A stretch of DNA of 5,173 nucleotides from Candidatus Omnitrophota bacterium (GCA_016217585.1 JACRHQ010000153.1:1-5173); one strand, 5' to 3'. Counted from the stretch's first letter, positions 1-4,751 are shown. The notes: generated by a model from the sequence alone, not told the origin. Translations and numbers: made by a program.

Positions 1-53
1 CAGGAAAAAGTTTATCTAAATACCCTTTCACGCCAGGATTCAGGATTCGGCGC

Positions 54-158
54 CGATATTTTGGTATCCAAACAATATGGTATTGCGTTCGGTATACTCC
101 ATGTCCCGATACCCGATTCTCCATACATACACTTTACCATTAGGATACCAAAATATCG
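54..158. repeat. 105-base element with perfect 16-base inverted ends
   Basis: CGATATTTTGGTATCC at 54-69 is the exact reverse complement of the 16 bases at 143-158. The 73-base spacer holds smaller dyads: CAATA/TATTG at 73-77 and 81-85, and GGTAT/ATACC at 91-95 and 109-113. The stretch is more A+T-rich than the neighbouring genes. No target-site duplication is visible outside the arms and no coding sequence lies inside. It could be a small non-autonomous element (MITE-like), a cruciform-forming REP cluster or a structured RNA. The inverted repeat itself is certain; its nature is not. Confidence 0.6.
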
Positions 159-175
159 ACACCTCAGCTATTCAC

Positions 176-193
176 CCACGGGCATGCCCGTGG
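176..193. repeat. 18-base perfect palindrome
   Basis: CCACGGGCATGCCCGTGG reads identically on both strands, with no central unpaired base. It sits 15 bases before the tandem repeat array that starts at 208. From memory, palindromes of this kind occur next to REP-associated tyrosine transposases and IS200/IS605 ends; no such transposase gene is in this window. The same sequence could act as a binding site for a dimeric protein. Confidence 0.6.
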
Positions 194-207
194 AACTCAA
201 AGCAGCT

Positions 208-293
208 ATTAGGTATTGTGTCCCGAATTCCCCAATTCAACGAATTAGGTATTGTGTCCCGAATTCCCCTGTCCCGAATTCCCCCGAATTCCC
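208..293. repeat. Degenerate tandem array of TGTCCCGAATTCCCC units
   Basis: A 26-base block beginning ATTAGGTATTGTGTCCC is exactly repeated at 208-233 and 244-269 (period 36). The core TGTCCCGAATTCCCC occurs at 219-233, 255-269 and 270-284, and a shorter CGAATTCCC follows at 285-293. Four EcoRI-type GAATTC sites therefore fall within 67 bases. The same CCCGAATTC box recurs at 509-517, next to the truA relic, and a related TGTCCCGATACCCGATTC lies at 102-119. There are no unique spacers between units. I read it as part of a dispersed repeat family, probably of REP or transposase-associated type; that assignment is inference. Confidence 0.6.
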
Positions 294-299
294 TGCAGA

Positions 300-325
300 T
301 ATTCCCCGGCGGCGGCCACGACGGC
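300..325. repeat. 26-base direct repeat, copy 1 (partner at 1000-1025)
   Basis: TATTCCCCGGCGGCGGCCA followed by CGACGGC matches 1000-1025 with one mismatch (C for T at position 320). Read on the minus strand in one frame, both copies encode similar peptides: AVVAAAGEYL here and AVMAAAGEYL in the other copy. This suggests a remnant of a duplicated coding sequence. Here the possible reading frame would start at an ATG around 346, about 35 bases after the truA relic stop, and runs directly into the tandem array, so nothing intact is encoded. Confidence 0.55.
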
Positions 326-382
326 GGGGTCGGGCTCATCGGGCATACAACATGGTCATAGTAACACCGGGTGTTGCCGTGG

Positions 383-502
383 TCAATATTTGACTTCCAT
401 CAGCATGAGCCCCTGGGGCCTGGCGGTGTCGCCGGTGAGGTTGCGGTCTTTTGGGACGAGGATGAACCTAATGCTCCCTCTAGGCAAGCGGCCTTGACCG
501 AC
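383..502 (-). pseudogene. truA: Relic of a second truA: last 39 codons plus stop
   Basis: The minus-strand translation from 502 to the TGA at 383-385 matches residues 211-249 of the intact TruA encoded at 1796-2545: 29 of 39 residues, and about 92 of 117 nucleotides by hand alignment. Shared landmarks are VGQGRLP, GDTARPQGL and the final tyrosine before the stop. Frame and stop position are kept with no gaps. The match begins sharply at VGQ; upstream, the sequence passes into the 32-base repeats rather than TruA, so all catalytic parts are absent. A longer open frame back to 595 exists only because it reads through repeats. It cannot make a functional enzyme. It could be a recombination scar, a relic of a displaced truA, or an attachment-site-like duplication. 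Confidence 0.85.
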
Positions 503-521
503 CGGCTTCCCGAATTCATCA

Positions 522-592
522 GACGTCTGGCGAATTGTAGTGTAAATTCTCCCGACGTCGGCTGAATTGTAGTGTAAATTCACCAGAACGTC
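522..592. repeat. 32-base tandem repeat between the truA relic and the small gene
   Basis: GACGTC starts at 522 and again at 554, and a variant GAACGTC starts at 586, giving an exact 32-base period. Within each full unit GAATTGTAGTGTAAATTC is identical (532-549 and 564-581). That core has GAATT/AATTC inverted ends. The third unit runs into the 3' end of the 580-855 gene, so the last residues of that protein (TFW) are encoded by repeat DNA. The units are contiguous without spacers, so this is not a CRISPR array. Confidence 0.65.
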
Positions 593-855
593 CAAAGGGC
601 CTGCTGGACTTTCCTTAACTCACGGCGCAGCGCTTCGCGCTCCTCCAGGTTCTTTTTAATGTTTTCGGGGATCTCCTTGCCCAGGTAGGTGTGCACGACC
701 TTTTTCCCTTCGCGGCGCTGGAGGTAGTAATACTTCCGGCCGGAGATCAGACGTTCCTTGATGGTGCCCCGCGGCAACTGGGAGAGCCGGTCGTAGATCC
801 TCTCGCGGGCGTTGAAATAATAATTTTCGCTGTGCTTTTTCCTGGCGTTTGCCAT
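580..855 (-). CDS. Small uncharacterised basic protein with coiled-coil tail
   Basis: This gene encodes a 91-residue, strongly charged protein. Residues about 20-60 contain LPRGTIKERLISGRKYYYLQ and then REGKKVVHTYLGKEIP, which reads as a small beta-rich fold with a YYYLQ strand. Residues about 63-88 (IKKNLEEREALRRELRKVQQ) have the heptad character of a coiled-coil helix. I recall small bacterial proteins with the same 'KYYYLQ-REGKKV-Y-GK' core and helical tail, sometimes annotated as DUF6788-like and often near toxin-antitoxin or nucleotidyltransferase genes, but I cannot assign a function. There is no signal peptide or membrane segment. The ATG at 853-855 is the only plausible start seen; no good Shine-Dalgarno precedes it. 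The C-terminus is completed by repeat DNA, so the natural end may be lost. It may be real but decaying. Confidence 0.6.
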   Translation of the reverse strand: MANARKKHSENYYFNARERIYDRLSQLPRGTIKERLISGRKYYYLQRREGKKVVHTYLGKEIPENIKKNLEEREALRRELRKVQQALWTFW

Positions 856-927
856 TCGTTTTAGATCGGCTAGAGATAAGGTTAAGCAGACGCTTTCTCT
901 AACCCACTGACTTCGAAATCCTTCCCC

Positions 928-946
928 GGCGGGCCTTGTGCCCGCC
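928..946. repeat. REP-like GC-rich palindrome
   Basis: GGCGGGC (928-934) and GCCCGCC (940-946) form a 7-base-pair stem with a 5-base loop, followed by CCTACG. Read on the minus strand, GTAGGGGCGGGCACAAGGC is the familiar form of REP-like intergenic palindromes dispersed in many bacterial genomes. It lies between the coding fragment at 948-1040 and the small gene start at 855, and it overlaps the point where the fragment's frame ends. The 10-base GGCCTTGTGC of its loop side recurs at 1069-1078. Confidence 0.5.
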
Positions 947-947
947 C

Positions 948-1040
948 CTACGCCTGATACCTCACTGCCAAGCCTTCGTCCAGCAACCGCTGGTTCAAGT
1001 ATTCCCCGGCGGCGGCCATGACGGCAGCGCCGGGTCCGCT
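948..1040 (-). pseudogene. Coding fragment containing 'AAAGEYLNQRLLDEGLA'
   Basis: On the minus strand an open stretch reads GPGAAVMAAAGEYLNQRLLD then EGLAVRYQA, ending at TAG 948-950. Its composition looks protein-like (an amphipathic helix). It has no start codon of its own with a ribosome site. Its frame is continuous with that of doc but separated by the doc stop codon at 1086-1088, and its stop falls at the edge of the REP-like palindrome. The first part is shared with the repeat at 300-325. I do not recognise the family. It may be a gene remnant, or partly a dispersed repeat that happens to be open. Confidence 0.3.
1000..1025. repeat. 26-base direct repeat, copy 2 (partner at 300-325)
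   Basis: This is the second copy of the G+C-rich 26-base segment, lying 700 bases from the first with one mismatch. A shorter TTCCCCGGCGG piece is also present at 922-932. It is embedded in the fragment at 948-1040. Each copy lies on the 3' side of a truA 3' end: here the doc/antitoxin genes intervene, whereas in the other copy only about 57 bases do. Confidence 0.55.
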
Positions 1041-1076
1041 GTGGTCCCGAAAACTACGGGGCCGTGACGGCCTTGT

Positions 1077-1100
1077 GCAGGGGGCTTACATATCCCCTGC
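1077..1100 (-). terminator. Weak stem-loop over the doc stop codon
   Basis: GCAGGGG at 1077-1083 pairs with CCCCTGC at 1094-1100 across a 10-base loop that contains the doc stop codon. On the minus strand there is no T-run after the stem, so an intrinsic terminator is doubtful. A second short dyad, GGCCGT/ACGGCC with a one-base centre, follows at 1060-1072. These may instead protect the transcript end or be REP debris. Confidence 0.25.
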
Positions 1101-1487
1101 GGCGGCGCACAATTCTTTTAAAATCCTGGCGAATTCTTCTTTCGTCAGCTCGCCTTGGGCCATGCGCAGCATCGCCGCCAGCAATTTCCCATTAGGGTCA
1201 TCGCAATCGATGCCGTTCAACCGCAAAAAGACCAGGGCGCTGGCCAGCGCCGCGCGTTTATTCCCGTCGACAAAGGGATGGTTGCCGCAGATATGGAAGG
1301 CATAGGCCGCCGCCATCATAAAAATATCGCTGTGAAGCCACTGGCCGGAAAAACTCGCCGGCGGCTGGGCGATGGCGGATTGTAGCAGGCCCAAATCCCG
1401 GACAGCGGCGCTTCCCCCGTAGCGCTCGATCTGGTCATTGTGGATTTCAATGACCTCCGCCAGCGTCAGAAAAAGCGGTTCCTTCAT
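1086..1487 (-). CDS. doc: Death-on-curing (Doc) family toxin
   Basis: The product is a 133-residue Fic-fold protein of the Doc branch, the usual length for this family. The active-site loop HPFVDGNKR is at residues 70-78: H70 is the catalytic histidine, D74 the metal-binding acid, and K77 replaces the second glycine of classical Fic (HxFx[D/E]GNGR), a hallmark of Doc. Characterised P1 Doc is a kinase that inactivates EF-Tu; by analogy this protein would stop translation, but that activity is inferred. The N-terminal HNDQIERYGG (16-25) and RDLGLLQSAIAQP (30-42) are also typical. The start ATG lies three bases after the antitoxin stop with only a weak AGG before it, so translation is probably coupled to the antitoxin. 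No truncation or missing key residue is seen. Confidence 0.92.
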   Translation of the reverse strand: MKEPLFLTLAEVIEIHNDQIERYGGSAAVRDLGLLQSAIAQPPASFSGQWLHSDIFMMAAAYAFHICGNHPFVDGNKRAALASALVFLRLNGIDCDDPNGKLLAAMLRMAQGELTKEEFARILKELCAAAGDM

Positions 1488-1490
1488 GGC

Positions 1491-1718
1491 CTATTCCGCC
1501 AATTTTCTGAGGGTTTTCCCGTGCTTGAGGTTGACCGCGGCCAGCGCCGACCGGAAGGCCTTCGCCCTCGCAGCCTTACGGACCGGAGAAATGATGATGT
1601 TCGTTCCGTCCGTGGCGATCTCCAGCGGGGTTTCTTTCTTGATCTTCAACAAATCCAGCACGCCTTTTTCCAGGATCAGGGCCAGGCTGTTGCCGTGGGT
1701 CGTGAGGTTCTTGATCAT
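1491..1718 (-). CDS. AbrB/SpoVT-type antitoxin of the Doc toxin
   Basis: This 75-residue protein has the two expected parts. Residues about 1-48 form a swapped-hairpin AbrB/MazE-like DNA-binding domain (MIKNLTTHGNSLALIL, then LEIATDGTNIIISP). Residues about 50-75 form a basic helical tail (AFRSALAAVNLKHGKTLRKL) of the sort that wraps and blocks Doc-type toxins. The canonical partner of Doc is Phd; this AbrB-type partner is a less familiar but recurrent pairing. It should bind and neutralise the toxin and repress its own promoter. An AAGGAG ribosome site six bases before the ATG fixes the start. The gene precedes doc, the normal order for excess antitoxin. Confidence 0.88.
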   Translation of the reverse strand: MIKNLTTHGNSLALILEKGVLDLLKIKKETPLEIATDGTNIIISPVRKAARAKAFRSALAAVNLKHGKTLRKLAE

Positions 1719-1724
1719 CGATTG

Positions 1725-1730
1725 CTCCTT
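1725..1730 (-). promoter_or_regulatory. Strong ribosome binding site of the antitoxin
   Basis: AAGGAG on the minus strand lies six bases before the ATG at 1716-1718. It is the strongest Shine-Dalgarno I noticed in the window and contrasts with the weak site before doc, which fits higher synthesis of antitoxin than toxin. Confidence 0.8.
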
Positions 1731-1743
1731 ATGTTATCACATC

Positions 1744-1760
1744 GTATACACAATGCATAC
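1744..1760. promoter_or_regulatory. Possible autoregulatory operator
   Basis: GTATACACAATGCATAC is an imperfect dyad in which 6 of 8 arm positions match (GTAT-CA against TG-ATAC). It overlaps the proposed -10 box of the toxin-antitoxin promoter, which is where an AbrB-type antitoxin would be expected to bind. Function is inferred from position and symmetry only. Confidence 0.4.
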
Positions 1761-1782
1761 CACACTTGTCCGGAAGCGTCAA
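1754..1782 (-). promoter_or_regulatory. Sigma-70-type promoter of the toxin-antitoxin unit
   Basis: On the minus strand, TTGACG (1777-1782) and TATGCA (1754-1759) are separated by 17 bases, close to the TTGACA-17-TATAAT consensus. Transcription would start a few bases downstream, leaving a short leader with the AAGGAG site. The promoter lies in the 77 bases between the truA stop and the antitoxin start, so the module can be expressed independently of the upstream operon. Confidence 0.55.
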
Positions 1783-1795
1783 ATGATTAACAATG

Positions 1796-2545
1796 TCAAT
1801 ATTCCACCTTCACGAGCGTCAGGCCCTGCGGGCGGGCGGTGTCGCCGGCGAGGGCGCGGTCTTTTTGGGCGAGGATGGATCTGATGCTCCCTTTGGGCAA
1901 ACGGCCCTGGCCGACCTCCAGAAGCGTTCCGACGATGTTGCGCACCATCTTGTAGAGAAAACCGTCGGCTTCGATATCGATATGGATAAAATCACCCTTT
2001 TTCGTGATCCCAACCCTGCGGACCGTGCGTACCGTGGTGGCCTTTTCATCCCGCGACGGGTTCGCAGCCTGGAACGATCTGAAATCATGACGGCCGACAA
2101 GCGCCTTGGCCTCTTCTTTCATCCGCCGCAGATTTAGAGGATACGGATACACCAGACAATACCGCCGTTGTAACGGGCCGCGGACGTCGCGATTCAAAAT
2201 CGTGTAACGGTAAGTCTTGGAACGGACGCTGTACTGGGCGTGAAAACCGGCGAGCACCTCTTCCACCTTCAAAACCGCGATGTCATCCGGCAGGTTGGCG
2301 TTGAGCGCGCGACGCATTTGATCCGGCTTCATCGGGGAAGTCGTCTTGAAATTGGCGGCCTGGCCCAAGGCGTGCACGCCGCTGTCGGTGCGCCCGGAAC
2401 CGATGAGGCGGATATTTTTGCGGAAAATCTTTTTGAGGGCTTTTTCGATCTCGCCGGCCACGGTGCGCTGGTGTCTGGCCTGGATTTGCCAGCCGTTAAA
2501 GCCGGTGCCGTCGTATTCGAGGGTGAGCTTGATATTTCGCTGCAT
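1796..2545 (-). CDS. truA: tRNA pseudouridine(38-40) synthase TruA
   Basis: TruA isomerises uridines 38-40 of the tRNA anticodon stem-loop to pseudouridine in the cytoplasm. The 249-residue product has normal family length. It opens with the strand IKLTLEYDGTGFNGWQIQ and carries the active-site motif GSGRTDSGVHALGQ (residues 49-62) with D54 as catalytic aspartate. Further family landmarks are TYRYTI (111-116), GRHDFRSF (151-158) and DGFLYKMVRNIVGTLLEVG (194-212). The ATG start lies 71 bases after the asd stop with a poor Shine-Dalgarno (GGGG about 11 bases away) and a predicted stem-loop just upstream, so translation or read-through may be modulated. Its last 39 codons recur in diverged form at 383-502. 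This copy is complete and almost certainly the functional one. Confidence 0.96.
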   Translation of the reverse strand: MQRNIKLTLEYDGTGFNGWQIQARHQRTVAGEIEKALKKIFRKNIRLIGSGRTDSGVHALGQAANFKTTSPMKPDQMRRALNANLPDDIAVLKVEEVLAGFHAQYSVRSKTYRYTILNRDVRGPLQRRYCLVYPYPLNLRRMKEEAKALVGRHDFRSFQAANPSRDEKATTVRTVRRVGITKKGDFIHIDIEADGFLYKMVRNIVGTLLEVGQGRLPKGSIRSILAQKDRALAGDTARPQGLTLVKVEY

Positions 2546-2616
2546 AAAAGAAAGTGCCCCAGCAACCAGTGCCCCAGGATTAGATCTGGGAATCTGGCGA
2601 CTGGAGCACTGGGGTG
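2546..2616 (-). promoter_or_regulatory. asd-truA spacer with two competing stem-loops
   Basis: AGTGCCCCAG occurs twice (2553-2562 and 2568-2577), and one complementary arm, CTGGAGCACTGG, lies at 2601-2612. In the minus-strand RNA this arm can pair with the nearer copy to give 12 base pairs including one G-U and a 23-base loop, or with the farther copy to give 10 base pairs and a 38-base loop. The second form is followed by TTCTTTT and then the truA ATG, as in an intrinsic terminator. The forms exclude each other, an attenuator-like layout. No known riboswitch or leader peptide is recognised. It may be only an intercistronic repeat. Confidence 0.4.
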
Positions 2617-3630
2617 CTAAGTTAATTTTTGCTTAATCAGTTCTTCCGCAATCTGCACGGCATTGGTGGCCGCGCCCTTGCGCAGGTTGTCGGCCACGAC
2701 CCACAGCCACAGCCCCGTTTTGACCGCCGGGTCGCGGCGGACGCGCCCGACAAAGGTCTCGTCCTTGCCTTCGGCATCGACCGGCATGGGATATAATTTA
2801 TTTTTGGGATCATCGACGACACAGATCCCGGGGGATTTTCTCAACAGCGCGCGCACCGTCTCCGGGGAAATCGGTTTTACGGTTTCGATGTAGACCGCTT
2901 CGCTGTGCCCGGTCTTCACCGGCACGCGCACCACCGTGGCCGAAATCTTGATCTTGTTGTCGTGAAGGATTTTGTGGGTTTCATTGACCAGCTTCATTTC
3001 TTCTGTCGTGTACCCTTCATCATTAAAACTTCCGATATGTGGGAATACATTGAACGCGATCCGCTGGTCCATATGTCTGGGGACGTCCTTGCCGGATTGA
3101 CTCGCCCACGCGCGGAACTCCTCTTCCGCCTGGACAACGCCGCCGCGCCCGCTGCCGGAAACAGCCTGATAAGTCGAGACAATAATGCGCTTGAGCCCCG
3201 CCTTCTTTTTGATCGGCGCCAGCGCGACGACCATCTGGACCGTCGAGCAGTTCGGGTTGGCGATGATCCCTTTATGCTTTTTGACGTCCGCGGCGTTGGC
3301 CTCAGGCACGACGAGAGGCACGTCAGGACGCATCCGGAAATCCGCCCCGTTATCAATGACAACACACCCGGCCTTGATCGCGTGCGGGGCGTACGTGACC
3401 GCGGCGCCCTTGTCGCCTTCGGTGCCGGCAAAAAGGGCGATATCCATCCCCTCGAAAGAATCTTCGTTGAGCGCTTCCACTTGATAATTTTGTCCGTCCA
3501 CCTGGACCGTTCGCGCGCTGCGGGCAAAGACCTTCAATTGATCGACCGGAAAATTCCGCTGGCGCAAGACGCGCAGCATTTCCTCGCCCACAGCTCCGAC
3601 ACCGACGACAGCGACATTGTATTTTCGCAT
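2617..3630 (-). CDS. asd: Aspartate-semialdehyde dehydrogenase
   Basis: The enzyme reduces L-aspartyl-4-phosphate with NADPH to aspartate-4-semialdehyde, the branch point to lysine/diaminopimelate, threonine and methionine, in the cytosol. The 337-residue product is of the USG-1-like type. The N-terminal VAVVGVGAVGEEMLRVLRQR (6-25) is the nucleotide-binding glycine-rich loop, here GxGAVG. The catalytic cysteine is C128 in IIANPNCSTVQM. TYQAVSGSG (153-161) supplies Q155. RVPVKTGHSEAV (235-246) supplies substrate-binding R235 and the acid-base H242. All expected residues are present. The start ATG is preceded by GAGG eight bases upstream and lies 14 bases after the leuB stop, consistent with co-transcription. 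Confidence 0.96.
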   Translation of the reverse strand: MRKYNVAVVGVGAVGEEMLRVLRQRNFPVDQLKVFARSARTVQVDGQNYQVEALNEDSFEGMDIALFAGTEGDKGAAVTYAPHAIKAGCVVIDNGADFRMRPDVPLVVPEANAADVKKHKGIIANPNCSTVQMVVALAPIKKKAGLKRIIVSTYQAVSGSGRGGVVQAEEEFRAWASQSGKDVPRHMDQRIAFNVFPHIGSFNDEGYTTEEMKLVNETHKILHDNKIKISATVVRVPVKTGHSEAVYIETVKPISPETVRALLRKSPGICVVDDPKNKLYPMPVDAEGKDETFVGRVRRDPAVKTGLWLWVVADNLRKGAATNAVQIAEELIKQKLT

Positions 3631-3644
3631 AGTGGAAACCTCAC

Positions 3645-4751
3645 TTACAAATTTTTTACTACCAAGTCTCCCGCTTCACTCGTCGAATACCCCATCTGAC
3701 CGACCAGCATCGACTTCATCCCCTTGATGACCTTCTTGACCGCAGCTTCGATATCTTGCGCGGCCTTGTCTTCTCCTAAATGCTGCAGCATCATCATCGC
3801 CGTCAGGATGGTCGCGACGGGATTCACGACACCCTGCCCGGTAAAGGCCGGCGCGGTCCCGTGCACCGGCTCGAACATGCTCACGCCTGCCGGATTAATA
3901 TTGCCGCTGGGGGCGATGCCCATTCCCCCTTGCGTCGCGGCGGCCAGGTCCGTGATGATATCGCCGAACATGTTCTCGGTCACGATCCCGTCGAAACGCC
4001 CCGGGCTTTCAACCATGTAGATACAGATGGCGTCCACGTGGCAATAATCCGTGAGGACATCCGGATATTCCTTCGCCACCTCATAAAACACCCTTTCCCA
4101 AAGGTCAAAGACGTAAGTCAGGACATTGGTTTTCCCGCAGAGGGTCAACTTCGCCCGGTACCCCTTGCGGAGTTGTTCTTCGGAAAGCCCGCGCCAGGGT
4201 TGCGCGCTATGGCGCCGGCGCATCAGTTCAAAGGCGTAACGCACGCAACGTTCAACCTGCGGGCGCGAATAAATCATGGACTGGACCGCAACCTCGTCGG
4301 GGCTTCCCTTGCGCTGGAATTCCCCTACCCCCGTATAGAGGCCGCCGGTATTTTCGCGGATGACCACGTAATCGATGTCCTCGGGGCTTTTATCGCGCAG
4401 AGGTGTCCGGACGTTCTCATACAGCTTCACCGGCCGCAAATTGATGTACAAGTCCAGGGCGAAGCGCAGTTTCAGCAGGACCCCGCGCTCCAGGATCCCC
4501 GGCTTGACGTCCGGATGCCCGATGCCGCCCAAAAAAATGGCGTTAAATGCCTTTAAGCCGGCCACCGCTGACTCGGGCAGAAGCTCGCCGGTCCTTAGAT
4601 AACGCTTGCCGCCAAAATCAAATTCGGCCAGATCGAGGCTGAAGTTATGTTTACGGGCAACGGCGTGAAGGACCTTGAGGCCCTCGGCGACGACCTCCGG
4701 CCCGATGCCGTCGCCGGGGATAACGGCGATTTTATAAGATTTCCTGCTCAT
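3645..4751 (-). CDS. leuB: 3-isopropylmalate dehydrogenase family enzyme
   Basis: This is a beta-decarboxylating NAD(P)-dependent dehydrogenase of 368 residues. LeuB oxidises and decarboxylates 3-isopropylmalate to 2-ketoisocaproate in leucine synthesis. Visible family residues are GDGIGPEV (13-20), R96 and R106 around LKLRFALDLYINLRPVK, R132 in RENTGG, Y139, K207 in GKTNV, metal ligands D240, D264 and D268 (NMFGDIITDLAA), and EPVHGTAP (294-301) for the nucleotide. The RENTGG loop mixes the RELTGG of classical LeuB with the RENTEG of isocitrate/tartrate relatives, and there is an insertion of about 20 residues at 180-200. It is not beside leuA/leuCD here, so isocitrate, homoisocitrate or tartrate-type substrates remain possible. 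Its ATG directly abuts the fabF stop, with AGGA four bases upstream. Confidence 0.85.
   Translation of the reverse strand: MSRKSYKIAVIPGDGIGPEVVAEGLKVLHAVARKHNFSLDLAEFDFGGKRYLRTGELLPESAVAGLKAFNAIFLGGIGHPDVKPGILERGVLLKLRFALDLYINLRPVKLYENVRTPLRDKSPEDIDYVVIRENTGGLYTGVGEFQRKGSPDEVAVQSMIYSRPQVERCVRYAFELMRRRHSAQPWRGLSEEQLRKGYRAKLTLCGKTNVLTYVFDLWERVFYEVAKEYPDVLTDYCHVDAICIYMVESPGRFDGIVTENMFGDIITDLAAATQGGMGIAPSGNINPAGVSMFEPVHGTAPAFTGQGVVNPVATILTAMMMLQHLGEDKAAQDIEAAVKKVIKGMKSMLVGQMGYSTSEAGDLVVKNL

Noticed and set aside
1..53. CAGGATT tandem (34-40 and 41-47)
   Set aside because: Two 7-base copies only; too short to interpret.
61..393. Plus-strand open frames in the repeat region
   Set aside because: Their translations simply repeat the tandem boxes (for example RYCVPNSP twice) and read through the palindrome; no ribosome site or protein character.
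208..592. CRISPR array
   Set aside because: The two repeat clusters have different sequences. In the 522-592 cluster the units are contiguous without unique spacers; in the other the extra bases are degenerate repeat sequence. No cas gene is present.
383..595. A 70-residue protein starting at the ATG at 593-595
   Set aside because: Its first 31 residues are translated from the 32-base repeats and the rest is the truA relic, so it was treated as a pseudogene end, not a gene.
856..947. N-terminal extension of the small gene upstream of its ATG
   Set aside because: The frame stays open through 856-1040, but there is no alternative start with a ribosome site and it would translate the REP-like palindrome.
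948..1088. Read-through extension of doc into the following fragment
   Set aside because: The fragment is in the same frame after the doc stop, but doc already has full family length and there is no sign of recoding; one-in-three chance of shared frame.
1077..1100. Strong intrinsic terminator of doc
   Set aside because: The stem is real, but no T-run follows it on the minus strand and the loop contains the stop codon; kept only as a weak feature.
2905..3699. Long open frame on the plus strand (264 codons)
   Set aside because: It lies antisense over asd, whose motifs and catalytic residues are complete; the frame is open because of G+C-rich codon bias and has no recognisable protein features.
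3780..4556. Long open frame on the plus strand (258 codons)
   Set aside because: It lies antisense over the leuB-family gene, which shows all expected active-site residues; it is a shadow frame.
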